Source: Levilactobacillus fuyuanensis
Lineage (GTDB): Bacteria; Bacillota; Bacilli; Lactobacillales; Lactobacillaceae
Reading direction: 5' to 3'
DNA length: 64,000 bases
Assembly: GCF_003946395.1 (NCBI RefSeq)
Contig: NZ_RHNZ01000012.1
Coordinates: forward strand, 1 to 64,000
The notes below the pieces were generated by a model. The model ran no database searches. It had not been told where the DNA came from and saw only the letters and a list, made by a program, of their open reading frames with translations. Position 1 is the first letter of the stretch. Each line of letters opens with the position of its first letter. Made by a program: the position numbers and the translations under genes. Below, piece by piece: positions 47,186-55,473 of the stretch.

Positions 47186-47638
47186 ATGGAAAATTCAGAA
47201 TCAATGAATCCTAAGAAATTTAGTCGAATTTTAGTTGGGGTAGACGATTCACCTGATGCACAGCTAGCCTTCCGCTACGCGATGAATCGGGCCAAGTTTG
47301 ACGATTGTGAGCTGGTCATTTGTTCCGTGTTGGAATCGGATAACATGAATATTTACCAAGCCTTGAGCAAAAACTATGTGCACGGGCAACGGGCGGACTT
47401 ACAGAAACACTTACAACAATATCAAAAATTAGCCGAACGTTTCGGCATTAATAAAGTCACCATTATTATCGGGGAAGGGGATCCCGGTGAAACCATCGTG
47501 AAGACAATTATTCCGGAAGTGCAACCAGATTTATTGGTCATTGGGTCATTGTCTCAGACTGGCGTTCGGAAGTATTTTGGGAGCCAGGCAGCCTACATGG
47601 CAAAATATTCTCCAGTTTCCGTAATGATTGTTCGATAG
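47186..47638 (+). CDS. Universal stress protein, UspA family
   Basis: Soluble stress protein of 150 aa. The first strand reads RILVGVDDSPDAQLAFRYA, the last VSVMIVR, as usual. The ATP-loop G-2x-G-9x-G(S/T) is not canonical: the region reads GSLSQTGVRKYFGS, one residue short with Ser in place of the second Gly, so nucleotide binding is doubtful. ATG 47186 follows AGAGGAGG; an in-frame start at 47102 lies before the promoter and is unlikely. Confidence 0.88.
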   Translation: MENSESMNPKKFSRILVGVDDSPDAQLAFRYAMNRAKFDDCELVICSVLESDNMNIYQALSKNYVHGQRADLQKHLQQYQKLAERFGINKVTIIIGEGDPGETIVKTIIPEVQPDLLVIGSLSQTGVRKYFGSQAAYMAKYSPVSVMIVR

Positions 47639-47691
47639 CGTCAGATAAGGCTTTAACCAACTGCATGTGAAAATAATATACAAGTAAGCCC

Positions 47692-47720
47692 TTGCATTGG
47701 GAAACTTTTTTTCATACAAT
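47692..47720 (+). promoter_or_regulatory. Promoter of the second GntP permease
   Basis: TTGCAT (47692-47697), 17-bp spacer, TACAAT (47715-47720). The leader of about 72 nt holds a 6-bp hairpin CACCCA/TGGGTG near 47742-47761. Confidence 0.65.
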
Positions 47721-47798
47721 GTACCTTATGCAAAATGATTCACCCAACTCCGACTGGGTGGGAGAATCTGAATCGAGCATAGGAAAAGAGAGAAAAGC

Positions 47799-49154
47799 AT
47801 GCAGTTCGTCGTTTTATTATTGGGTATTTTACTGTTACTCTTTTTAATTATTAAAGTAAAATTGAATACCTTCGTTTCACTGATTGTCACGTCGATCTTA
47901 GTGGCATTAGGGTTGGGCATGAACCCAGCCAACATCGCCAACTCCATCAAGGACGGAATCGGTAGCTCCATGGGCGAACTGATTATCGTGTTTGGTTTCG
48001 GGGCCATGATTGGCCGGTTGGTTGCCGATGCCGGGGGTTCTTACCGGATCGCCCGGACCTTGATTAACGTGTTTGGAAAGAAACGCTTACAAGTGGCCAT
48101 CGTAGTCGCTTCCTTCCTGATCGGGATTTCCTTACTTTTCGAAGTCGGGTTAGTTCTGGTTACGCCAATCGTCTTTGCGGTTGCGTTGGAAGCCGAAGTG
48201 CCATTCCTCTATCTGGGGATTTCCATGGCCGCGGCACTGTCCGCCACGCAAGGATTCTTGCCGCCACAACCATCACCTACGGCCGTTGCGACGGTCTTGG
48301 GCGCCAACATTGGTGAAATGTTGCTGATTGGGATCATCGTGGCGATTCCTTGTGTGATCGTTGCTGGTCCTATCTGGACGCGCGTGATTCGGCGGTTCAA
48401 TCCAGACCTATTCGTCATCAAACGTTCTTTACCTGCCTTCGGGGAAGTTAAGGAATTTGATATCGACGAAACGCCTGGATTTGGTTTGTCCGTTGTAACG
48501 TCACTGTTCCCAGTTATTTTCATGGCTGCGGCGACGGTTTACCAGCTGTCAGTCGATGGTGGGGCAGCACCCAAGAATCCACACGGTCTCGATGCCATTG
48601 TGGCGATGTTGGGGAACCCCGTCATTGCCATGGTATTGGCCTTGCTGTTTGCCATTTGGTCCATGGGTTTCCACCGTCAACGAACGATGAAGGAAATCAG
48701 TGCGACCCTGGAAGATGCCATCAAGTCGATTGCCATGTTACTGATGGTTATTGCCGGGGGCTCTGCCTTTAAGGAAGTTCTGATCGATGGTGGGGTCGGG
48801 AAGGCCGTGCAACAATTAATGATGCACTCCAGCCTTTCCCCAATCCTGTTGGCTTGGTTGATCACGGTTATCTTGCGGATCTCTTTGGGTTCCGCTACGG
48901 TGGCCGGGATGACCGCCGCTGGGCTGGTCTTACCGTTGATGACCACGTTGAGTGCCGATCCCGTCATGGTCGCTCTGGCCATTGGTGCCGGGTCATTGGC
49001 CGCTTCACACGTGAACGACGCTGGATTCTGGATGTTCTCAGAATACTTTGATTTAAGTGTTAAGCAGACGTTCCAGGTTTGGACGACGTTGGAAACCGTT
49101 ATTTCTGTCGTTGGTTTGGGCATGGTTATGCTGATGAACGCAATTATTAACTAG
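47799..49154 (+). CDS. GntP-family permease (second copy)
   Basis: 451-aa importer paralogous to the gntP at 36620-37978: shared VFGFGAMIGRLVADAGGSY, FLPPQPSPTAVA and SHVNDAGFWMFSEYFDL. By eye about 60 percent identical. It stands alone without a kinase or regulator beside it, so the substrate could be gluconate or another aldonate. ATG 47799 follows AAAAGAGAG. Own promoter and terminator. Confidence 0.9.
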   Translation: MQFVVLLLGILLLLFLIIKVKLNTFVSLIVTSILVALGLGMNPANIANSIKDGIGSSMGELIIVFGFGAMIGRLVADAGGSYRIARTLINVFGKKRLQVAIVVASFLIGISLLFEVGLVLVTPIVFAVALEAEVPFLYLGISMAAALSATQGFLPPQPSPTAVATVLGANIGEMLLIGIIVAIPCVIVAGPIWTRVIRRFNPDLFVIKRSLPAFGEVKEFDIDETPGFGLSVVTSLFPVIFMAAATVYQLSVDGGAAPKNPHGLDAIVAMLGNPVIAMVLALLFAIWSMGFHRQRTMKEISATLEDAIKSIAMLLMVIAGGSAFKEVLIDGGVGKAVQQLMMHSSLSPILLAWLITVILRISLGSATVAGMTAAGLVLPLMTTLSADPVMVALAIGAGSLAASHVNDAGFWMFSEYFDLSVKQTFQVWTTLETVISVVGLGMVMLMNAIIN

Positions 49155-49164
49155 ATTTGAAATG

Positions 49165-49202
49165 AGCCCCATCATCGGAAAATTCAGGTGATGGGGCTTT
49201 TA
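49165..49202 (+). terminator. Terminator after the second GntP gene
   Basis: A perfect 10-bp stem (49165-49174 with 49189-49198), followed by TTTTA. Confidence 0.85.
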
Positions 49203-49380
49203 CTTTGCAGAAGGTTATGGTCACCTACTGCGATGCACTGTTCTAGAACGGTAAGTTGAAGATAGACAGTATGCAGATTGAAAGATATAAGGATTCGATT
49301 GTCGCATGGGATCGAATGATTGTGGAGAGAGCGTCTAGATGAAAAATACACGATACATCATTTTTTCGAGCACACAGAAA

Positions 49381-49409
49381 AAGGGAACCAGTCCACGACT
49401 GATTCCCTT
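49381..49409 (-). terminator. Terminator of the GT2 gene
   Basis: A 13-bp stem with one wobble (49381-49393 with 49397-49409), loop CAC. TTTTTC follows on the minus strand. It lies 8 bp past the stop. Confidence 0.85.
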
Positions 49410-49416
49410 AAGCATT

Positions 49417-50358
49417 CTACTTTTCTTCACGAATGATGTACTTTGGCCGGTGCTTGGTTTCCAGGTAGATCTTACTGATGTACTGCCCCAGAATACCGAG
49501 ACAGAACAGTTGAATTCCACCGATTGCCAAGAAGATAGCGACCATGGAAGGCCAGCCGGCAACGGAACCGCCAACGGTCAGGGCCCGAATGATCACGAAA
49601 ATCAGGGCGACAATCGAGGCAAAAAACGACAAACTGCCGACCCACGTGGCTAACCGTAATGGCGCATTGGAGAAATCAATGATTCCCTCAATGGAATAGG
49701 CAAATAGTTGCCGCAGATTCCAATGCGTCGTGCCGGCCGCGCGGGGCTGACTCTCGTAGGTCAGGTAGGTCGTCTTGAAGCCGACCCAACTGAAGATACC
49801 CTTTGAGAAGCGATTGAATTCAGGTAGTGAGAGAACCGTATCCACAAATTGCCGGGTCATTAACCGGTAGTCGCGGGCGTTGGGCTCAATCCGCACGTCT
49901 GAGATCCAATTGATAATGCTGTAGAAACTCCGGGAGAGAAAGGCCCGAATGTGGCTCTGACCGCGACGTTCCTGTTGGATGGTTCCAACGCAGTCGTAGT
50001 CTCTGTTTTCAATCAGATCAACCATTTCTGGCAGGAGCTCTGGTGGATCTTGAAGGTCGACGTCCATCACGGCCACCATATCCCCGGTAGTGGCTTGTAA
50101 CCCTGCGGCGAGCGCCGATTCCTTCCCAAAATTCCGGGAGAACGACCGAAAGTGGACGATCTCCGGATGATCTTGGTGTAATTGCTTCATTTCTTCTAAG
50201 GTGTGGTCGCTGGAACCATCATCCACAAATATATACTCCGGCGTTACCGTTGGAGTAGGGGTATTCATGGAATCGATCACCTTGCTAACGGTTCGGTAAA
50301 ATAATGGAATAGACTCCTCCTCGTTATAGCAAGGAACGACCAGACTAAGCTTTTTCAT
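49417..50358 (-). CDS. Family 2 glycosyltransferase, GtrB/DPM1-like
   Basis: Membrane-associated transferase expected to move a sugar from a nucleotide donor to undecaprenyl phosphate for wall polymer glycosylation. 313 aa: VVPCYNEEESIPLFY at the N-terminus, FVDDGSSD, MDVDLQDPP (the metal-binding aspartates), and two C-terminal helices (about 230-255 and 265-290) typical of GtrB. I chose ATG 50358 (MKKLSLVVP) with AAAGGA 9 nt upstream. Single gene. Confidence 0.87.
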   Translation of the reverse strand: MKKLSLVVPCYNEEESIPLFYRTVSKVIDSMNTPTPTVTPEYIFVDDGSSDHTLEEMKQLHQDHPEIVHFRSFSRNFGKESALAAGLQATTGDMVAVMDVDLQDPPELLPEMVDLIENRDYDCVGTIQQERRGQSHIRAFLSRSFYSIINWISDVRIEPNARDYRLMTRQFVDTVLSLPEFNRFSKGIFSWVGFKTTYLTYESQPRAAGTTHWNLRQLFAYSIEGIIDFSNAPLRLATWVGSLSFFASIVALIFVIIRALTVGGSVAGWPSMVAIFLAIGGIQLFCLGILGQYISKIYLETKHRPKYIIREEK

Positions 50359-50376
50359 CGCAGACATTCCTTTCAC

Positions 50377-50862
50377 ACAACGATACCATCTTACCTCAAA
50401 TATTGGGGGCTTACCATTAAATTTTTCTTACAGGCAGAAGTCAATTCTGTCAGGGGAGATGACGGGCATGGGTCGAGGAAGACGTGTAAACTGCGGCACA
50501 CAGGTCTTGCATCACTTTTTTGAGTGTTATTTCAAATAAATGGATGCCGAATTAGTCGGTTACAATGACTATTGTTTCACTAGATACGAAAAGGATTGTG
50601 ATTGCCGCCATCTTCGGGTAAAGTCTTCTGTAACCCTTCAAATATTTCGACACAGGTCACTGTCGCTTATTAGTCTAGCCGATTGGATATGGAGAAGCTA
50701 GTTGTAGGTCTGAGATTGTTAATGTAACGATGGTTGGGCACTGCAAATATAAGGGTGAGACGCGATGGCTACAAATTAATGCGTCCAGTAACAAGTTTTC
50801 CTGCGGGATTCTGATAATTCACGGTGAAAAGCGGTTAATCCGTAACATGGCGGGCGGCGTTC
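50377..50862. other. Spacer before mnaA, no gene seen
   Basis: About 490 bp with interrupted frames and no clear hairpin or repeat. I see nothing in it beyond scattered promoter-like AT boxes. Confidence 0.4.
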
Positions 50863-50871
50863 TGCTATAAT
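50863..50871 (+). promoter_or_regulatory. mnaA extended -10 promoter
   Basis: TGCTATAAT (TGN plus perfect -10), 38 bp before GTG 50910. Confidence 0.65.
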
Positions 50872-50909
50872 TGACCCTAATCAATCAACGTTAATTTGGA
50901 GGGAACATA

Positions 50910-52043
50910 GTGACAAAACCAATCAAAGTAATGACGGTGTTCGGTACCCGTCCGGAAGCCATTAAGATGGCCCCAATCATTCTAGCCATGCAACAACGGC
51001 CAACTGAATTTACACCGATTACGGTGGTGACGGCACAACACCGTGAGATGCTTGACCAAGTGTTGGACATCTTTAAAATCAAGCCGGACTATGACTTGAA
51101 CATCATGAAGGCGAAGCAGACGCTCAGTGACATTACCACGCGGGTGCTGACTAAGCTCGATGGCATTATCACGGAAGCAGCACCCGACATTGTGCTGGTC
51201 CATGGCGACACGACCACGACGTTTGCGGCTAGTATCAGTGCCTTTTACCACCAGACCATGTTGGGCCATGTGGAAGCTGGATTGCGGACCTGGAACAAGT
51301 ATTCACCATATCCAGAAGAAATGAACCGGCAACTGACCGACATCTTGAGCGACCTGTACTTTGCGCCGACCGAGTTATCTAAGGAAAACTTGTTGAAGCA
51401 AGCCCATCCACTTGACCATATTTATGTGACGGGGAATACGGCGATCGATGCCTTGAAGCAGACGGTGGATGCCAACTACCATCACGCGGTTCTAGACGAA
51501 GTACAGCCTGGTCACCGACTGATCTTGATGACGATGCATCGTCGCGAGAATCAAGGGGCACCGATGCACGCCGTCTTTAAGGCTGTGCGGGCAGAAGTCG
51601 AGGCGCATCCTGACGTGGAAGTGATCTACCCAGTTCACTTGAGTCCGGCCGTTCAAACGGTAGCTCACGAGGAGTTGGGTGGCATGGATCGGATTCACCT
51701 GATCGATCCGTTAGACGTGGTTGATTTCCACAATTTGTCGGCTAAGAGTTACTTCATCATGACCGATTCCGGTGGTGTCCAAGAAGAGGCACCATCGTTG
51801 AACAAGCCGGTACTGGTCTTGCGGGACACCACTGAACGACCGGAAGGGGTCACCAACGGAACGCTGAAGCTGGTGGGAACCGACCCTAAGCGTGTCACGG
51901 CAGCAATGGAAAGTTTATTAAGTGACCAAGCTGCTTACGATAAGATGGCGCAGGCCGAAAACCCTTATGGGGATGGTCACGCGTCAGAATACATTTTGGC
52001 GGCGATTCAAGAAAAATTCAATGGAGGAAATGCTAATGGGTGA
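50910..52043 (+). CDS. mnaA: UDP-N-acetylglucosamine 2-epimerase (non-hydrolysing)
   Basis: Converts UDP-GlcNAc to UDP-ManNAc, needed for the linkage unit of wall teichoic acid (and some polysaccharides). 377 aa. Signature pieces: FGTRPEAIKMAPII, HGDTTTTFA, HVEAGLRTWNKYSPYPEE and DSGGVQEEAP. GTG 50910 follows GGAGGG. The next gene overlaps its end by 8 bp. It fits functionally with tagD and the TagF-like gene at 59-63 kb. Also called wecB. Confidence 0.94.
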   Translation: MTKPIKVMTVFGTRPEAIKMAPIILAMQQRPTEFTPITVVTAQHREMLDQVLDIFKIKPDYDLNIMKAKQTLSDITTRVLTKLDGIITEAAPDIVLVHGDTTTTFAASISAFYHQTMLGHVEAGLRTWNKYSPYPEEMNRQLTDILSDLYFAPTELSKENLLKQAHPLDHIYVTGNTAIDALKQTVDANYHHAVLDEVQPGHRLILMTMHRRENQGAPMHAVFKAVRAEVEAHPDVEVIYPVHLSPAVQTVAHEELGGMDRIHLIDPLDVVDFHNLSAKSYFIMTDSGGVQEEAPSLNKPVLVLRDTTERPEGVTNGTLKLVGTDPKRVTAAMESLLSDQAAYDKMAQAENPYGDGHASEYILAAIQEKFNGGNANG

Positions 52044-52887
52044 AACGGCGTACGATCGAGCCGAAATAAAGACGACTGAACAGTTGTATGAAATTATGCG
52101 GGAGATTCATCAGAGCGCTGCAAAACATCACGAACGTTTCGACTATAAGATTCTGCGTAACGTGCACTTTGCCAACAAGGTTAAGAATCCTGTGACTCAG
52201 GAAATGAATGAGGGAGACTCGTGGCGGGTCATGCAGATCGACAATCTGTTAGTGACTTCTTTTGGCGTAATTAACGTGGAAAGTAAGTATTGGCGCGGTA
52301 TGATCTTTCATGATCTGTCCGAAGAAATCTTTTCATCCAGTCTGGATGACTTCTCCGGCGTCAACCTGAGCGGGCGCGAGAAAGAAGTTCCGAAGGCCCT
52401 GGCCAATCACTTGGATCGTTTCTTCTTGCCTAACTTGTCGGAAGAAAACGAATCCTTGACGCAAGGCTACACGATGAGTCTGGAACAAGAAGGTCGCGGA
52501 CAACGGTCGATCACGCTCCACACTGGAATCAGTAATCCGGCTACCCAGGCGGAGTTGTCCTCTAAATTGCTGGTGCGCTACATCAATAGTGAAATTACGA
52601 TGCACCGTCAATTGGAAAATAAGAACGATCGAATCATCGACTTTGTGAAGCCGTTGGTTTACTATAATTACTACGACCGTTACAATCACAGTAACTCGTT
52701 AGTGGTTGGAAACAAGACAAAACTGAACGCCCATGATGCCTACAACTGTACGGCGGTGGCTAATTATGACGATTTGGCGACCTTTATTGAAGCCTTTCGT
52801 CAGGCCAAACGGGTCCGGTTCAGTCGTAAGACCTTGGAGAAAATGATTGGTACCCTGAAATTCGCCGAGGATTACGGGTCGTTCTAA
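52036..52887 (+). CDS. NERD-domain (nuclease-related) protein
   Basis: 283 aa. Residues about 30-110 show the NERD pattern of a PD-(D/E)XK-like fold: a hydrophobic strand YKILRNVHF, then QIDNLLVTSFGVINVESKYWRG, with Asp and Glu-x-Lys placed as in nucleases. The rest is unrecognised. Whether it cuts nucleic acid is unknown. ATG 52036 lies 8 nt after GGAGG and inside the end of mnaA, so it is translationally coupled to it; yihY follows after 24 bp. The coupling to a teichoic-acid gene is odd for a nuclease-type protein. Confidence 0.75.
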   Translation: MGETAYDRAEIKTTEQLYEIMREIHQSAAKHHERFDYKILRNVHFANKVKNPVTQEMNEGDSWRVMQIDNLLVTSFGVINVESKYWRGMIFHDLSEEIFSSSLDDFSGVNLSGREKEVPKALANHLDRFFLPNLSEENESLTQGYTMSLEQEGRGQRSITLHTGISNPATQAELSSKLLVRYINSEITMHRQLENKNDRIIDFVKPLVYYNYYDRYNHSNSLVVGNKTKLNAHDAYNCTAVANYDDLATFIEAFRQAKRVRFSRKTLEKMIGTLKFAEDYGSF

Positions 52888-52911
52888 ATCTAGTGAAAGG
52901 GGCCATGGCTC

Positions 52912-53823
52912 GTGTGGCAGAAATGGCGCCCGCATTTAGCGGGAATCAACCGGATCATCCAAACCATCAGTAAACACTATCAAATGGCGAATGTTTCCGA
53001 CTCGGCGGCAGTATTAGCGTACTATACCCTTTTGTCATTATTTCCAGCATTATTGGTTTTAGCAAGTCTATTGCCCTTTTTTCATATTGAAACAAGTACG
53101 GTGATGAACAGTATCGAACCGTTCATTCCGGAAAACGTCTACGATCTACTAGCACCGATCATCCATTCATTCCTGAATAACCGAAGCGGCAGTGTGCTGT
53201 CAATCGGGGTAATCGTCGCTATCTGGTCGTCATCTCGGGCGGTTGCGGCATTTCAGCGGACGGTCAACGGGGCGTATGGGGTCGTGCGCAAGCAAAATGC
53301 CATCGTCAATCGAGTGATGGCATTCTTCTGGATGGTGGCACTGATTGCCTTTCTATTCTTAATGATGTTGTTCTTTAGTGTGGGACAGATCGTGTTGGAG
53401 CGGCTGACACCACTCTTGCATTTGCCAACGCAAATTCTGGCGTACGTCAATGCGGCGAAGTGGCCGGTCACGTTTGTGATGACGTTCTTTATTCTGATGA
53501 TTCTGTTTTACTTCGTTCCCAGCGTGAAATTGAAGTTACGCTATGTTTGGCCTGGAGCTTTAACGGCGACATTAGGTTGGTTACTGCTTTCACAGGCATT
53601 TAGTTGGTATTTAAAATTTTTCGTCCACAATATCGATAGTTATAAGACGATTGGAACGTTTATTGTCTTGATGTTCTGGTTGGACTTTACGGCCCTAATC
53701 CTGATGTTTGGTGCGGTGCTAAATGCCGCCATTCAGGACTTGGTTGAGGGAACCATTGAAGAACAAGCGGTCTTTACCTACATTCTGCGAAATCGGCTTA
53801 AGCGTAACAACAAAGGTGATTAA
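52912..53823 (+). CDS. YihY/BrkB-family membrane protein
   Basis: 303-aa inner-membrane protein of the YihY/virulence factor BrkB family, function unsettled (once misassigned as RNase BN). About six helices. Family pieces: DSAAVLAYYTLLSLFPALL near 33, WSSSRAVAAFQRTVNGAYG near 106, and VLMFWLDFTALILMFGAVLNA near 255. GTG 52912 follows GAAAGGGG. Last gene of the mnaA group. Confidence 0.9.
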   Translation: MWQKWRPHLAGINRIIQTISKHYQMANVSDSAAVLAYYTLLSLFPALLVLASLLPFFHIETSTVMNSIEPFIPENVYDLLAPIIHSFLNNRSGSVLSIGVIVAIWSSSRAVAAFQRTVNGAYGVVRKQNAIVNRVMAFFWMVALIAFLFLMMLFFSVGQIVLERLTPLLHLPTQILAYVNAAKWPVTFVMTFFILMILFYFVPSVKLKLRYVWPGALTATLGWLLLSQAFSWYLKFFVHNIDSYKTIGTFIVLMFWLDFTALILMFGAVLNAAIQDLVEGTIEEQAVFTYILRNRLKRNNKGD

Positions 53824-53892
53824 ATGTGTTTGCCAAGTGAATTGCTCAGGCTGGCAAACGCGATGCAGAAAGCTATTCGTTAAAAGCAATCA

Positions 53893-53941
53893 AAAAGCTA
53901 CGACTCGTCAACTCCGAAAAGTTTGATGAGTCGTAGCTTTT
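53893..53941. terminator. Bidirectional terminator between yihY and flavodoxin genes
   Basis: A perfect 14-bp stem (53893-53906 with 53928-53941) with further pairing inside. It is flanked by A-runs on the left and T-runs on the right, so it can end both converging transcripts. Confidence 0.85.
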
Positions 53942-53988
53942 AGACTCGGTAGCATTGTGGTGATGTCACTGAATATCGTTGCTAGTGA

Positions 53989-54441
53989 TTAAGCTTGTTG
54001 CGTGTGGGCGACCAGTTGGGTAGCAAATGTATCGAGTTCTTCGATAGCTGCTTGATCGGGCTCAAGATTGATTTTGAGGCTAGGAGCGCCCTGCGTGGCC
54101 CCGGTTTTGGCGAAAGCTGCTTCAAAGTGGTCGACGGTCGTGTTATAGTACTCCCCGTAAAAGGTGTCCCCAGAGCCAGCGACCCCAAAGGTTTTGCCAC
54201 TCAGGTCTAACGTCTGCAGGTCCTCATAGAAGTCGAGACCCTCGTCCGGTAGGGAACCCTCGTCGTAGGTGTAGGCGCAGACCACGCAGAGGTCGGCTTG
54301 ATTGAATTCGGCGGCGTCGGTCTGAGAGATTTCGGTTTCAGTGACTTGGCAGCCCAAATCCTCTAATTTTTCGGTAACGATGTCGGCAACGTCTTCATTA
54401 TTGCCGGTAATTGTGGCAAAGACCACGTGTGCTTTTAGCAA
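53989..54441 (-). CDS. Flavodoxin
   Basis: Short-chain FMN electron carrier, 150 aa. The phosphate-binding loop reads TITGNNEDVA (usual T/S-x-T-G-N-T/S-E), followed by CVVCAYTYDEGSLPD (60s/90s FMN loops) and GVAGSGDTFYGEYY. Net charge is strongly acidic, as in flavodoxins. TTG 54441 follows AAAGGAG by 9 nt. Its redox partner is not in the window. Confidence 0.88.
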   Translation of the reverse strand: MLKAHVVFATITGNNEDVADIVTEKLEDLGCQVTETEISQTDAAEFNQADLCVVCAYTYDEGSLPDEGLDFYEDLQTLDLSGKTFGVAGSGDTFYGEYYNTTVDHFEAAFAKTGATQGAPSLKINLEPDQAAIEELDTFATQLVAHTQQA

Positions 54442-54477
54442 AATCGTTCACTCCTTTAGATGTATTGATTGCCGTTA

Positions 54478-54486
54478 ATTATAGCA
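54478..54486 (-). promoter_or_regulatory. Flavodoxin extended -10 promoter
   Basis: On the minus strand TGCTATAAT. TAGTCA 17 bp upstream is a moderate -35. Confidence 0.6.
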
Positions 54487-54637
54487 GGCTATTGTGATGG
54501 TGACTAGAGATGGTGACGTGTGGGGATGATGGTGCTGTCGAAAAGATGATTGACTAACTAAACCGCGGTTGGGGTCGTCACCTTGATGCGAGAACTGGTA
54601 AAATGATGACAGAAGACGAGAAAAGGATGTGACCTGA

Positions 54638-55438
54638 ATGGCCGAAATTACCATGATTGAAGCGCAGAAACGCAGTGGCCGCTTCAACATTTATGTTGAC
54701 GGGCACTATGCGTTTCCCGTGAGTGAGAGTGTGTTGGTCGACTTCCGTCTGTACAAGGGGATGGAAATCGACAAGGAACTGGAAGAACAACTGACGGCTG
54801 CCGATGATGTGGCGAAGGCCTACAATCGCGCGCTGGATTACTTGTCCCACCAGCTACGAACCGAGAGGGAAGTTGCTGACAAGTTGGTGACGTTGGAGAT
54901 TCCCGAAGAGACCATCGAACAGACGTTAAAGAAGCTGCGCGAGTTTACACTGGTTGATGATGCCCATTACGCTGCCAGTTACGTGCGTACGGTGATGCAT
55001 ACGGGTGACAAGGGACCGCGGGTGATTCGCCAACATTTGCGGCAGAAAGGTGTTGGTGAAAAGGTGATTGACGCTGCCTTGACCCTGTATACGCCGGAAG
55101 AGCAAGTGACCGTGGGGACGGCCGTTGCGGAGAAGTTAGCGAAGCGTTATCAGCATAATTCGTCGCGTAATCAGGAACAGAAGATGCGCCAGGGATTAAT
55201 GGCCCGGGGCTTTGGCGGCGATGAGATCAAGGCGATGCTCGATGCTGTGGATTTGACGCCGGACGTGGACGAGCAGCAGGCGCTACTAGCCAAGCAGGGT
55301 GAAAAATTTCTGCGCCGTTACCGAGCACTCAGTCCCTCGGAGCGGCAGTATAAAACAAAACAAATGTTGTATCGCAAGGGCTTCAAACTGGATGACATTA
55401 GTCAATGGCTGGCTGATTTAGGGGAATCGGCTGAATAG
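54638..55438 (+). CDS. recX: Recombination regulator RecX
   Basis: Binds RecA and limits its filaments. 266 aa, the long Firmicutes form of three-helix repeats: RALDYLSHQLRTEREVADKL near 68, then a HYAASYVR region, and GPRVIRQHLRQKGV. ATG 54638 follows AAAGGATG. A TGGTAAAAT extended -10 box lies at 54596-54604. No SOS-type operator was recognised. recX beside a DUF402 gene (at 57234) is a recurring neighbourhood in lactobacilli, here interrupted by two genes. Confidence 0.93.
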   Translation: MAEITMIEAQKRSGRFNIYVDGHYAFPVSESVLVDFRLYKGMEIDKELEEQLTAADDVAKAYNRALDYLSHQLRTEREVADKLVTLEIPEETIEQTLKKLREFTLVDDAHYAASYVRTVMHTGDKGPRVIRQHLRQKGVGEKVIDAALTLYTPEEQVTVGTAVAEKLAKRYQHNSSRNQEQKMRQGLMARGFGGDEIKAMLDAVDLTPDVDEQQALLAKQGEKFLRRYRALSPSERQYKTKQMLYRKGFKLDDISQWLADLGESAE

Positions 55439-55473
55439 GTCCGTACGGAAGTAAAGGGTAAGGGGGAGTTACC

